NCBI GenBank assembly: GCA_035299025.1
Contig: DATGXK010000018.1
Coordinates: 124,001-188,000, forward strand
DNA length: 64,000 nucleotides
Source of the DNA: Leadbetterella sp035299025
Lineage (GTDB): Bacteria > Bacteroidota > Bacteroidia > Cytophagales > Spirosomataceae
Direction of reading: 5' to 3'
Below, piece after piece: positions 45,372 through 54,157 of the stretch. Position 1 is the stretch's first letter; the number at the start of each line of letters is the position of its first letter. The position numbers and the translations under genes were made by a program. Under the pieces are notes generated by a model. It made no database searches. It was not told where the DNA came from and was given only the letters and a program-made list of their open reading frames with translations.

Positions 45372-46619
45372 CTAAAACACCAACACTTCCTTATCTCCAA
45401 AATTCTCATAGCCGCTAGTTATTACTCTCTCTCCGGCTTTGAGGCCACTTAAAACTTCGAAAAATTCTGGGTTTTTACGTCCCAACGAAATGTTTCTTTT
45501 TACTGCTTTTTTTCCAGAGGCGTCCACCACATATATCCAGTTGCCTCCTGTATCTGAGAAAAATCCACCTACAGGTATCAAAACTGCTTTTTCGGCTTTA
45601 CCAAGTTCCAACCTCACTGGCGATGACTGACCACGTCTGATGCCCTCCGGCGATTTACCTGTGAAAGTCATGTCGACAGCAAACCTACCGTTTTTAACTT
45701 CTGGATACACCTTAATGATGTCAATTTCGTGCGACTTCCCGTTGAATTCGAATGATCCTTTTAGTCCCGGAAATATTCTTGAAATATAATGTTCATCTAT
45801 ATCAGAACGCATCTTGAAGCCATCTAAGTCATCGATTTGACCAATGTTTTGGCCTTGGCTGATGTTGGAACCAACTTCCACATCTATAGAGGAAAGTAAA
45901 CCAGAAACAGGTGCTTTTACAACCAGATTTTCAAGTGTTTCACGCCAAAGCTCAACGTTTTTTTGAGTTCTTTGTAGCGTTCCTTCCAATTGTTTGATTT
46001 GCAGATTTGAATTTTCTTCTTGATACTTTTGAGACTCAACCTCAATGTTTCTTTGATTTACCTGTCTCTCATATTCTCTTTTTGATTTTTGGAAATCAGA
46101 TTCGGAGATTACATTATCTTTTATCAATTTCTTGTTTCTTTCGTAAGCATCTTTGGCTTGGTCAATTTGAAAATCTAACTCAGCTAGAGTTTTACGCAAC
46201 GTAAATTTCTCCACTCTCAATCTCTGACGAGTATTTTGGAGGTCATTTACCAACCTATTTGCCTCTGTTTCAGACTGTAGGAAATTGAGTTTTAGTTGCT
46301 GATTTTCCAGTCTCAGAATAATGTCACCTTTGCCTACCTTAGTTCCACCTTCTACGAGTTTTTGGGTAACATATCCGCCCACTATGGCATCTAGACGGAT
46401 GGTTTTGAGTGGCTGAACAGCTCCCTGAACAATAATAAACTCGTCAAAATTTCCTTCCCTTACATCACTGATGGTAACTTTTTCGGCATCCACATTTAGT
46501 TTGGAGCGTTTGTCTGTAAAAAAACTAATATATATTATAAATGCGACCAAAGCCACACCAAAAGCTGTGAGAGTGATTTTCTGTTTAGTCCAGAATTTTT
46601 TAGGTTTTATTACGTCCAT
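45372..46619 (-). CDS. Periplasmic adaptor (MacA/HlyD type)
   Basis: A 415-residue membrane-fusion protein. It has an N-terminal TM anchor (TLTAFGVALVAFIIYISFF, near 17-35), a lipoyl-like half (IIVQGAVQPLKTIRLDAIVGGYV...GDIILRLENQQL) and a long alpha-hairpin with heptads (about 95-215). The second lipoyl half is VKAPVSGLLSSIDVEVGSNI, and a beta-barrel and C-terminal membrane-proximal domain follow (RNISLGRKNPEFFEVLSGLKAGERVI). This is the bridge between an inner-membrane ABC permease and TolC. It is the first gene of the operon, with a sigma-54-like promoter and paired boxes upstream. Confidence 0.93.
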   Translation of the reverse strand: MDVIKPKKFWTKQKITLTAFGVALVAFIIYISFFTDKRSKLNVDAEKVTISDVREGNFDEFIIVQGAVQPLKTIRLDAIVGGYVTQKLVEGGTKVGKGDIILRLENQQLKLNFLQSETEANRLVNDLQNTRQRLRVEKFTLRKTLAELDFQIDQAKDAYERNKKLIKDNVISESDFQKSKREYERQVNQRNIEVESQKYQEENSNLQIKQLEGTLQRTQKNVELWRETLENLVVKAPVSGLLSSIDVEVGSNISQGQNIGQIDDLDGFKMRSDIDEHYISRIFPGLKGSFEFNGKSHEIDIIKVYPEVKNGRFAVDMTFTGKSPEGIRRGQSSPVRLELGKAEKAVLIPVGGFFSDTGGNWIYVVDASGKKAVKRNISLGRKNPEFFEVLSGLKAGERVITSGYENFGDKEVLVF

Positions 46620-46650
46620 TGTTAGTTATTTATTCAATATACTAATTGAT

Positions 46651-46668
46651 ATTCCTATTTCGTGCCAA
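46651..46668 (-). promoter_or_regulatory. Sigma-54-like promoter for the adaptor operon (weak -12)
   Basis: Minus strand TTGGCACGAAATAGGAAT. The -24 element is perfect (TTGGCACG), whereas the -12 element (AGGAA) is the least conserved of the four; only GA is kept. It was placed by alignment and by its spacing of 53 bp to the upstream boxes. Confidence 0.5.
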
Positions 46669-46721
46669 AAACGCAATATTCTGTATATCAATTATTTGTA
46701 AATATTTGGTGGCTGATTTTT

Positions 46722-46756
46722 GTCCATTTTCGGACGTTCTTTGTCCGTTTGCGTTT
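46722..46756 (-). promoter_or_regulatory. Paired upstream activator boxes (distal half degenerate)
   Basis: GTCCATTTTCGGAC (46722-46735) is a full GTCC-N6-GGAC palindrome. Seven bp further, GTCCGTTTGCGTTT (46743-46756) keeps only the GTCC half. The pair abuts the stop codon of the kinase gene at 46757. Confidence 0.55.
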
Positions 46757-48082
46757 TTAGGCAAATTGCAAAACAAACACGGAGCCATTGGGCTGATTTT
46801 CGTAGAAATTGATATTGCCCTCGTTGAGTTGCATAATCTGCCGCGATAGACTTAGACCAATGCCCGATCCGGTCTTTTTGGTTGTGTAAAAAGGTATAAA
46901 AATTTTCTCCTGCAAAGATTTTTCTATACCGCTACCATTATCGGCTATTTCTATGGTTTTTATGCCGTTTTCGGTATGAGAAACTACAGTGATGGAGGGA
47001 GTTTCTGATAGGTTTTCTGCTTCGAAAGCGTTTTTTGTGATATTTATCAGCACCTGTTCTATTTGCTCTATATCTACAAAAGTCTCAAATTCATTTCTCA
47101 GCTCATAAGTGACTGTTAATTTGCTTTCTATGGCTTTTTGTGTAAAAATTCCTTCTAGCGATTTCAACAATTGTTGAGAGTTAACGTGGGTTTTATTGGG
47201 TAAAGGAATGGACGTAAACTCGCGATAAGCATTTACAAATTTCATGATGCCGTTGCCGCGTCTCTGAACAGTTTGCAAGGCATCTTTGAGGTCGTCTATA
47301 GACTCTTGTTCCTTTTCGTTTTCGGCTTTTATTTCGTTTTGTACTATATCGGTCATGGTTTCGGCCAACGAAACGATGGGCGTAACAGAGTTCATTATTT
47401 CATGGCGAAGAACTTTGGTGAGATTTTGCCAAGCCTCTAACTCCTTTATTTGCAGTTCGGAACGAATGTTGTGAATTGCTACCAGACGTATTTTTCTGCC
47501 ACGCATCTGAATTTCTGTTACCGAAAATGAAAGGTCGTTTTCGGACAAACTGAGGAGTTTGGACTCGCCGGGTTTTAGGGAAACTATGCTTTCAAAAATA
47601 GCGATATTTTGTTTTTCAATATCTGAAATGTGTTTGAGCCTGTACACTTTCAGAAGTTTGTTTGCGGCTTGGTTGTTGATTTCGATTTTGCCTTCTATGT
47701 CGTAGGAGAGAATACCCACGTTTATTTGCTGAATGATGGCGTTGATGAAGTGCAATGTGGCCTCACGCTCGGCTCTGACCTGATTGAAACTATGTATAAC
47801 GGCATTGAGGTCGTTGTTGAGGTCTCTGAAGCTTTCGCCAAGTTTATTGTCAGATTTGAACGTGATGGCGAAATCTTGATACTGAATCGACTCAAAAAGT
47901 CGTTTCATTTTGCGGTTGAGGGATGTCACGTATTTGTACAGATTGACTGAACAAATAATAAGCAAAATGCCAAAAATAATAGCTAATGGTAAGTTTTTTT
48001 GTAAAAGAGTCCACGAAAAAGCCAGGGATATACCCAGAATAATAAGAATACGAAGAAGAATACCGAGGCTAAAGTTTTTCAT
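46757..48082 (-). CDS. Membrane histidine kinase, partner of the NtrC-type regulator
   Basis: A 441-residue kinase with two N-terminal TM segments (about 7-28 and 31-50) and almost no periplasmic loop, so it probably senses within or at the membrane. A HAMP/PAS-like region (about 55-210) is followed by HisKA with phospho-acceptor His227 (VLRHEIMNSVTP) and HATPase_c (NITKNAFEA, DNGSGIEKS, FYTTKKTGSGIGLSLS). The H-box HEIMNS is typical of kinases paired with NtrC-type regulators in Bacteroidota. It follows the regulator gene by 143 bp. Confidence 0.93.
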   Translation of the reverse strand: MKNFSLGILLRILIILGISLAFSWTLLQKNLPLAIIFGILLIICSVNLYKYVTSLNRKMKRLFESIQYQDFAITFKSDNKLGESFRDLNNDLNAVIHSFNQVRAEREATLHFINAIIQQINVGILSYDIEGKIEINNQAANKLLKVYRLKHISDIEKQNIAIFESIVSLKPGESKLLSLSENDLSFSVTEIQMRGRKIRLVAIHNIRSELQIKELEAWQNLTKVLRHEIMNSVTPIVSLAETMTDIVQNEIKAENEKEQESIDDLKDALQTVQRRGNGIMKFVNAYREFTSIPLPNKTHVNSQQLLKSLEGIFTQKAIESKLTVTYELRNEFETFVDIEQIEQVLINITKNAFEAENLSETPSITVVSHTENGIKTIEIADNGSGIEKSLQEKIFIPFYTTKKTGSGIGLSLSRQIMQLNEGNINFYENQPNGSVFVLQFA

Positions 48083-48159
48083 TCGACATTGTAAAATACA
48101 TTAGTACTGACAAAACAATGGAACGTAGATAACGCCTTTAAAGGACTTTCGAATAAAAT

Positions 48160-48204
48160 CTGTGTCAATTCGTGCTATTTCTAATATTCGTGTCATCCGT
48201 GTTC
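48160..48204. repeat. Degenerate ATTCGTG/ATCCGTG repeats
   Basis: Three related units in 45 bp (CAATTCGTG, ATATTCGTG, CATCCGTG) between regulator and kinase genes. Such short CGTG repeats look like a decayed extragenic repeat. No function is claimed. Confidence 0.3.
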
Positions 48205-48225
48205 TATTTTCAGTCTGGTAGGTTT

Positions 48226-49557
48226 TCATAAATTGAATTTTTCAATTCTCCTATAGAGTGCTTGTCTGCTTATCCCCATTTCTTTTGAGGCCTCTGTTAT
48301 GTTGCCATTGTGTTTTTTTAGGGTTTTGATAATTAGCTGTTTCTCAAGGTCTTCGAGATAATAGGTTTCTACCAGTGGGTTGTTGGTATTGTTTGTTTTT
48401 CTAATCACAAAGTCGTCCTCACTCAGTAGTGTGTTTTGTGTTACAATTACCGCTCTTTCTATCACATGTTGTAGCTCTCTTACATTACCAGGCCAGTGAT
48501 AAGCCATTAGTTTTTTCTGAAGAGGCACACTTATGCCCTTGATTTTCCGATTATATTTTTTTGTATAAATATTCAAAAAATGCTCTGCCAACAGCAAAAT
48601 ATCTTGGCCTCTTTCGCGAAGTGGAGGTAGGTTAATCTCTATTGTATTTATTCTGAAGAGCAAATCTTGTCTGAAACTCTTCTCTTGCACACGCTCATAA
48701 ATGGCTTCGTTGGTGGCACAAATTAGGCGAGCATCGAAAGGTATCTGCGTATTGGAACCCACTTTTACGATATTCCGATTTTGTAAAGCAAACAATAGCT
48801 TGTTTTGAAGCACCAATGGAACGTTTCCTATTTCATCCAAAAAAATGGTGCCTTTTTCGGCTTCCTGAAAACGTCCAATTCTTTCTTCTCGAGCGTCGGT
48901 AAAGGCTCCCTTCACATGTCCAAAGAGCTCGCTTTCAAAAAGAGTCTCACTTACCGAACCTAGGTCTGCATGCACAAATTTCTTGTCTTTTCGTTTCGAA
49001 AGTTGGTGTATTTCTCTGGCCACTAGGTCTTTGCCAGTTCCGTTTTCGCCAAGAATGAGTATGTTGGCATCTGTAGCTGCCACTTGTTTGATAAGTTCAG
49101 CCACCTTTGTCATTTCGTCTGATTCGCCGATAATACTCGGTGTTGAGGCTGGTTCGAGGCTCTCAATTGTATCTTTCTTGTTGAAAACGCTCCCGAGAGT
49201 TTCAAGGAGTTTTTCGTTTATCCAGGGTTTCAGGATAAAGTCGGAAGCTCCATTTTTTATGGCTCTTACGGCCATTTCTATCCCTCCGAATGCGGTAAAA
49301 AGTATTACTTTCTGGCTTTTTTTCTTGTCGAGAATAAAATCGAGCCAATAGAAGCCTTCGTTGCCTGTGTTTACGTCTCGGCTGAAGTTCATGTCGAGAA
49401 GGATTACATCAAAGCTGAAGTTATTAAGCAGATATGGTATTTTTTCAGGATTTTTCTCGATCTCCACTTTTTGAAAATGACGCTTCAGTAACAGCTTGGC
49501 TGCGTTGAGAATATCCACATCGTCGTCAATAATCAATATGCTTTTATCGTGCATCAA
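48226..49557 (-). CDS. NtrC-family sigma-54-dependent response regulator
   Basis: A 443-residue activator. Its receiver domain has Asp55 (VILLDMNF). The AAA+ central domain has Walker A GENGTGKD (170-177), the sigma-54-contact loop GAFTDA (217-222, variant of GAFTGA) and Walker B GTIFLDEIGN (236-245). A Fis-type HTH forms the last 26 residues (NITEASKEMGISRQALYRRIEKF). It requires RpoN and binds enhancer-like palindromes upstream of -24/-12 promoters. The four paired-box promoters in this window are the obvious targets, one of them driving its own operon (51003 onward). Start may be Met1 or Met2. Confidence 0.95.
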   Translation of the reverse strand: MMHDKSILIIDDDVDILNAAKLLLKRHFQKVEIEKNPEKIPYLLNNFSFDVILLDMNFSRDVNTGNEGFYWLDFILDKKKSQKVILFTAFGGIEMAVRAIKNGASDFILKPWINEKLLETLGSVFNKKDTIESLEPASTPSIIGESDEMTKVAELIKQVAATDANILILGENGTGKDLVAREIHQLSKRKDKKFVHADLGSVSETLFESELFGHVKGAFTDAREERIGRFQEAEKGTIFLDEIGNVPLVLQNKLLFALQNRNIVKVGSNTQIPFDARLICATNEAIYERVQEKSFRQDLLFRINTIEINLPPLRERGQDILLLAEHFLNIYTKKYNRKIKGISVPLQKKLMAYHWPGNVRELQHVIERAVIVTQNTLLSEDDFVIRKTNNTNNPLVETYYLEDLEKQLIIKTLKKHNGNITEASKEMGISRQALYRRIEKFNL

Positions 49558-49620
49558 AATTTTAAATTTATGTAAAACTAAGAAAGCTTTGTCGGAAATT
49601 GGTTTCCGTTCATGTAATTT

Positions 49621-50928
49621 TTAAAGAAAATCAAATTCGCCAGTTTGGTAATATCCCAACATTTTTTTTTGTAAAATCCACCTGAATTTGGTTTGTATTT
49701 GATTCGAAACCGCCTTTTCTAAATTGGCTTGTGCCAGCGAAAATTCAATTGGATGAATGGTACCGGCTTCAATTCTAAGTTCCACGAGTTTCAGATTCTC
49801 TTTGCTAATCTCCACCTGTTGTGTGGCATTTTGGTATCTTTCACCCATGGCTTTGAGCATGAGCATCACTGATTCTAAGTCTTGCTGGAGGGCATTTTCT
49901 CTTATTCGGCGGTTATTTTCTACGATTTTCTTCTGTATGGCCAGCTGTTGTGTTCTAGGCGAAGTCTGAAATTTGGAGAAAATCGGTATGGCCAAATTTA
50001 ATGAAAAGGAGCCATTTCGGGTGTCATTTACTTGTTGGAAAAACGTCCGCTCCGGATTCGATGAAGCATAAAAAGTACTGTAGTTTCCGCTAAGATTTAC
50101 TGATGGAGAGTTTTCGGCTCTATTGGCTCGGATTCTCCTATCGAAACTCAAACTTTGGAGTTCAAAACTCTTGTACTCTGGCAAAAACTCCGTAGGATTA
50201 GTCGTAAGGCTGAGAACAGTCTCTTGCCCGATTTCATAAGGTATTATAGACTCAAAATCGGCATTGTCGTCGGCTTTGATGTTCATCAATTGAAAAAGAG
50301 CCAGCCTTGTTATTTTATAATTGTATTGTGCATCTATCAGGCTGCCCTTATCAGTGGCCACTTGATTGCTAAACTGAAGTTGCTCCAATTTTCCGGAGGT
50401 GCCGGCTGCCAACATTTTTTCTTGTCGGTTCAGTTGAATTTGCGAGTTTTCGAGCTGTTTTGTTGCCGATGTCAGGAGCTCTTTGGAGGCCAATACGTCC
50501 AAATAGGCTTTCAACAAATTTATGGACAATTGATTTTTGTCGGCATCTATGTTTTGCCTTTCGGCTTGTTGCAAGAGTTTGCTGCTTTCTATAAGGTTTT
50601 TGGTCTGAAAACCCTTGTAGATGGGCATGTTCATCTGCAATCCTCCATAAGTGGAGTTATAGAGTTGGTTGATATAGTCGTTCGAAAATCGATCTATAGA
50701 TCGGCCAAAATTCATTCCTTGGGAAAAATAGCCCTGAATTTGAGGAATATTTCTGGCTTTGGCTTCGGCATTTGAGGCCTCGGCAAGTTCGGCATTGAGG
50801 TAAGCTCTCTGAAAAGTGGGGTTGTTTTTAACGGCCACCTCTACGCATTTTTTGAGGGTATAGTTCTGTCCAAATACATTGATACTAGCTAAAGTAGTGA
50901 TGCATAAGAGTATAAATAGCTTTTTCAT
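49621..50928 (-). CDS. TolC-family outer-membrane channel
   Basis: A 435-residue outer-membrane efflux protein. A signal peptide (to about residue 20, NVFGQ) precedes two homologous TolC repeats of long coiled helices separated by strands (NFGRSIDRFSNDYIN near 75; SVNLSGNYSTFYASSNPERTFF near 285). LNLAIPIFSKFQT is the characteristic strand before the second helical pair. It is adjacent to an ATPase gene (74 bp) and the regulator gene (63 bp) and probably forms the exit duct for all the permeases in the block together with the adaptor at 45372. Confidence 0.92.
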   Translation of the reverse strand: MKKLFILLCITTLASINVFGQNYTLKKCVEVAVKNNPTFQRAYLNAELAEASNAEAKARNIPQIQGYFSQGMNFGRSIDRFSNDYINQLYNSTYGGLQMNMPIYKGFQTKNLIESSKLLQQAERQNIDADKNQLSINLLKAYLDVLASKELLTSATKQLENSQIQLNRQEKMLAAGTSGKLEQLQFSNQVATDKGSLIDAQYNYKITRLALFQLMNIKADDNADFESIIPYEIGQETVLSLTTNPTEFLPEYKSFELQSLSFDRRIRANRAENSPSVNLSGNYSTFYASSNPERTFFQQVNDTRNGSFSLNLAIPIFSKFQTSPRTQQLAIQKKIVENNRRIRENALQQDLESVMLMLKAMGERYQNATQQVEISKENLKLVELRIEAGTIHPIEFSLAQANLEKAVSNQIQTKFRWILQKKMLGYYQTGEFDFL

Positions 50929-51002
50929 AATTCTTAGTTCTGTAAGCGAAGTCCGTCTTTTGTTTGGTATCTAACGGATGGGTTTTGTTTGATTTTGTGG
51001 TT

Positions 51003-51665
51003 TTATTCGAGCCAACCGTCTTTTAAATTTATCACACGCTTACCATACTCGGCATTGGTTTTTGAGTGAGTTACTTGCACGATAGTTACACCATCTTTTT
51101 GGTTTAACTCTCTGAAAACCTGCATGATGTATTCGGCTTGGTCGGAGTGGAGATTACCGGTGGGTTCGTCGGCAAATATGATTTTTGGTGAAGCCACCAA
51201 GGCCCGGGCGATTCCTACCAATTGTTGCTGCCCACCCGAAAGCTGATTAGGAAAAAGGTCTTTTTTTGCTACAATATTGAACCTGTCTAAAATATCGGCA
51301 ACTCTGCTTTTTCTTTCCGATGACGAAATGTTTTGATACAAAAGTGGGGTCTCTATGTTTTCGTAAACAGTGAGTTCATCTATCAAATGATACGCCTGAA
51401 ACACAAATCCAATTGTATTTCTATGTATTTCGGTCTTCTTTTTTTCTGAAAGTGAGGTCACGTTTTCACCCAAAAGATTGTAAGTTCCCTCCGAAGCTTC
51501 TTCCAAAAGCCCAAGAATATGAAGAAGTGTAGATTTTCCCGAACCCGATGGCCCCATGATGGACACAAACTCTCCTTGCTCAATCTTAAGACTAATGTTT
51601 TTAAGAATAAAAACTTTCCCAAAGCCTTGTTTAAAATATTTACCGATACCTTCTAATTCTATCAT
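51003..51665 (-). CDS. ABC transporter ATPase (MacB/LolD type) 2
   Basis: A 220-residue ATPase of the MacB/LolD family. Walker A is GPSGSGKST, the Q-loop is VFQAYHL, the signature is LSGGQQQLVGIARA, Walker B is IIFADEPTGNL, and the H-loop His is in VQVTHSK. It differs from ATPase 1 in the residues following the signature (LVG instead of RVA). It is the first gene of the operon ATPase-TolC-regulator-kinase, with a sigma-54-like promoter and paired boxes upstream. No permease is in this operon, so it must serve permeases encoded elsewhere, such as the single gene at 18091. Confidence 0.94.
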   Translation of the reverse strand: MIELEGIGKYFKQGFGKVFILKNISLKIEQGEFVSIMGPSGSGKSTLLHILGLLEEASEGTYNLLGENVTSLSEKKKTEIHRNTIGFVFQAYHLIDELTVYENIETPLLYQNISSSERKSRVADILDRFNIVAKKDLFPNQLSGGQQQLVGIARALVASPKIIFADEPTGNLHSDQAEYIMQVFRELNQKDGVTIVQVTHSKTNAEYGKRVINLKDGWLE

Positions 51666-51688
51666 AATTATGCCTTTGTCAATTAAAC

Positions 51689-51706
51689 TTTCGAATTTTA
51701 TGCCAA
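51689..51706 (-). promoter_or_regulatory. Sigma-54-like promoter for the ATPase-TolC-regulator unit
   Basis: Minus strand TTGGCATAAAATTCGAAA: good -24 box and a GA-containing -12 box, aligned without gaps to those at 20561 and 38778. The predicted transcript starts about 15-20 nt before the ATG at 51665. Confidence 0.6.
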
Positions 51707-51759
51707 AAAGTTAATTTGTTAATTATGTGGTGTTTAGAAAAAAAATGAAACGTGAGAAC

Positions 51760-51794
51760 GTCCGAAAGTGGACAAAAGAAGTACGCAGGTGGAC
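51760..51794 (-). promoter_or_regulatory. Paired upstream activator boxes (best palindromes)
   Basis: GTCCGAAAGTGGAC (51760-51773) is a full GTCC-N6-GGAC palindrome. GTACGCAGGTGGAC (51781-51794) follows after 7 bp. The proximal box lies 53 bp beyond the promoter box. This is the promoter of the activator's own operon. Confidence 0.68.
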
Positions 51795-51898
51795 ATGTTA
51801 ATTTTGAGCCAAGAACTGAATGATGGATTTTTTTTAAAGATAATTCAGCGATTGCAGAAAAGTTTGTAGGCTACAAGGATTAGTAAAAGAAAACAAAA

Positions 51899-51927
51899 AA
51901 AAACTCTCCGCAGGGCAGAGAGTTTTT
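51899..51927 (-). terminator. Rho-independent terminator after LruC gene
   Basis: A 10-bp perfect stem AAAAACTCTC/GAGAGTTTTT (51899-51908 with 51918-51927) with a 9-nt loop and, on the minus strand, a T tract immediately after. It starts 6 bp downstream of the stop codon at 51933. Confidence 0.85.
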
Positions 51928-51932
51928 CCAAT

Positions 51933-53975
51933 CTATTGAGTGAAAATGTTGTTAGAATTTCTGTATTTTTCTTTTCGTAAATACCAGTCAGAGTAAATCG
52001 AACCCCCACTTTCTGCCCATGCTCTGAAGTTCAGGTATCCATTGGTTATGTCTTGTTTTTCAATCATATAATCAAAGCTTACTGGAATCTGAATAGCCCA
52101 CGGGAGATTCTTCGAATTTTTGTAAAATTGATTTATTGACGGATTAGATTGGTCTTGTGATGTTCCAAAAAGCTTCAAATTCGCCAGGCTTGTGGGAGGA
52201 TAATTCATTAGGTGAATTTCTGTCCCACGGTTCTTGTTTGCAAAAATAAATTGGTTGTAAGGTGCAATGCCGATCGTATTTTGGTTTTGTGGACTATTGA
52301 GCTCAATTTTGATTGTCATCGTATCCGACTTTGAAAAGGGCTGATTCATAACTGTATTTACGTAATCCGACCCAACTCTTCTGATATTGTCAAAAACATT
52401 ATCAAATGGTATGATTACTGCTTTGCTCTGTCCTTGTTCCGTTCCGTTAGGATTAAGGTTTATTATTTTATTTTTCAGTACAGCACCTGATACTTTTTTA
52501 ATTAAATCTGGAGCCGCATTCAACTGAAACCCGTAGCCATTTTCAAACGAGGCTCCGGCGGCTTTGATAACCGACCTGTGGTATATTTCTACAATTTTGT
52601 TTTGGGTATTATATACCTCCTCAATTTGGTAATCTAATACAAGGTCGTTGAAATCATAGTCTCCTTTTGAGGGCCATAAGTCCTCAAATATTAAGGTAGA
52701 AAACGAGGTTTTTGATGGTGTATATGACCTAAACGCTCTTTCAGGATCTTTTGGAAATTCATCTCTTGTATCTCCCGCTCCATCTCCATCGGAGTCAATG
52801 TTGGTGTCCATTTTAGGTATATTTGGGTCTTGAATGGCCACTACTGGATTTGAACTGACCGTAAAAACTGCATCGTTGAAGTCATTGTCACAGCCAGCAT
52901 TGTCTCTCCGAATATCTTCCACAGACAATAATATATTATTCGATTTCGTGTCGTCTAAAAGTACAAAGTGTCTGTTTATAGCTGTATTTGTTTCCGGGTT
53001 AAGATTAGAATGACTAAACAAAGGATAATATCCATTACCTACAGTAGTTCCGCTGTATGCATTTGATAAAAGGAAAAAACCGATTGATGTACCTGCATCG
53101 AAAGTACCAATTTTTACTTTGTTTCCCGATGTTAAGCCCCCGCCTGATCCTGCATAAGAAACATTCGGAAAGATGATGGTCGGATTTGTTATTTGTTCTA
53201 TACTAGTTGGCGGATTTTGTGTATCAAATGTATAAAATCCTAAGGTGTTCTTATAACCCGCTCCCTCATGGATAAATGTTACCCAAACATCTGCCTTTTC
53301 TTTTACTGTAAGCGTTGTAGGTCTGTTTGTTTGTAAATATTCTGGGTGTGAAACAGGCAAAGGATTGGCTCCCTCAGGTAAACTTGAGGTAATGTCGAGC
53401 AAAAAAGAAGAGCTAATGTTGTCATTGACTGGCAAAAGGTAGGACGGCACCCCTGACGAATTCCAAGTACCTAATGTCAGTAATGTTGGTAGAGCAGTTT
53501 GGCTTTCGAAATCTCCCATCCTTAGTGCTCTTGAATCTTCTTCAATTACTATTCCAGTGGTAGGTTTACTTCCTCCAATGGTGAAAGTTGCGACTTTATT
53601 TTCAATCTTTATCGTAACACTGCCCGGAATTCCTATCAAATCGGTCTTGAAACTCAATAATTCAACATGATTACCCAGTTGTTTTTGGGTTTCAAAATAG
53701 CCCGATGCATTCGTAATGGCCTTAAATAGTATTTCACCGTTGGGCTCAGTAACTATATAAAAAGGTATATTGGCCATAGGTTTATCCTGACCATTGAGTA
53801 GCTTTATTTTAATGGTAGTTACACTAGAGGTCTTAAAATCGAATGATTCGGGTACCTTGGTTTGCTCTATACCGCTAGTAGTTTCCAAATCAGGCTTAAG
53901 AACTTCATCGATAGAAGGAAGACAACTTGATAAGCCTATGATAGTAATTAAACAAATGAGAATTCTTTTTTTCAT
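51933..53975 (-). CDS. LruC/DUF4114-domain lipoprotein
   Basis: A 680-residue lipoprotein with lipobox IGLSSCL (Cys18). A Big-like/carboxypeptidase-regulatory domain (about 55-130) precedes a DUF4114 region (about 170-380: VTFIHEGAGYKNTLGFYTFD ... CDNDFNDAVFTV) and a short Asp-rich calcium-binding loop (DSDGDGAGDTRDEFP). The LruC domain follows (about 420-670: FEDLWPSKGDYDFNDLVLDYQ). LruC lipoproteins are large surface proteins of Bacteroidota whose ligand is unknown. It is a single-gene unit with a strong terminator. Confidence 0.88.
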   Translation of the reverse strand: MKKRILICLITIIGLSSCLPSIDEVLKPDLETTSGIEQTKVPESFDFKTSSVTTIKIKLLNGQDKPMANIPFYIVTEPNGEILFKAITNASGYFETQKQLGNHVELLSFKTDLIGIPGSVTIKIENKVATFTIGGSKPTTGIVIEEDSRALRMGDFESQTALPTLLTLGTWNSSGVPSYLLPVNDNISSSFLLDITSSLPEGANPLPVSHPEYLQTNRPTTLTVKEKADVWVTFIHEGAGYKNTLGFYTFDTQNPPTSIEQITNPTIIFPNVSYAGSGGGLTSGNKVKIGTFDAGTSIGFFLLSNAYSGTTVGNGYYPLFSHSNLNPETNTAINRHFVLLDDTKSNNILLSVEDIRRDNAGCDNDFNDAVFTVSSNPVVAIQDPNIPKMDTNIDSDGDGAGDTRDEFPKDPERAFRSYTPSKTSFSTLIFEDLWPSKGDYDFNDLVLDYQIEEVYNTQNKIVEIYHRSVIKAAGASFENGYGFQLNAAPDLIKKVSGAVLKNKIINLNPNGTEQGQSKAVIIPFDNVFDNIRRVGSDYVNTVMNQPFSKSDTMTIKIELNSPQNQNTIGIAPYNQFIFANKNRGTEIHLMNYPPTSLANLKLFGTSQDQSNPSINQFYKNSKNLPWAIQIPVSFDYMIEKQDITNGYLNFRAWAESGGSIYSDWYLRKEKYRNSNNIFTQ

Positions 53976-54157
53976 AATAAATAATTTTCTTCACTTGTTT
54001 GCTTGTCAAAATTGTGCCAAAAGTATAAGTATCTAATATTTAGCAACTTAAAAAATACTAGATATTGGGAAATTTCCAAATTGTGGAATTTTATAAGCTA
54101 TTTGGAAAAAAAACCGACCGGTGACGGTAAAATTTTAGAAAAAAAGCTTTTTGAGAA

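Noticed and set aside
50155..50775. A 206-codon plus-strand frame
   Set aside because: It is fully antisense to the clearly assigned TolC gene; its Cys/Phe/Leu-rich sequence is a typical complement artefact.
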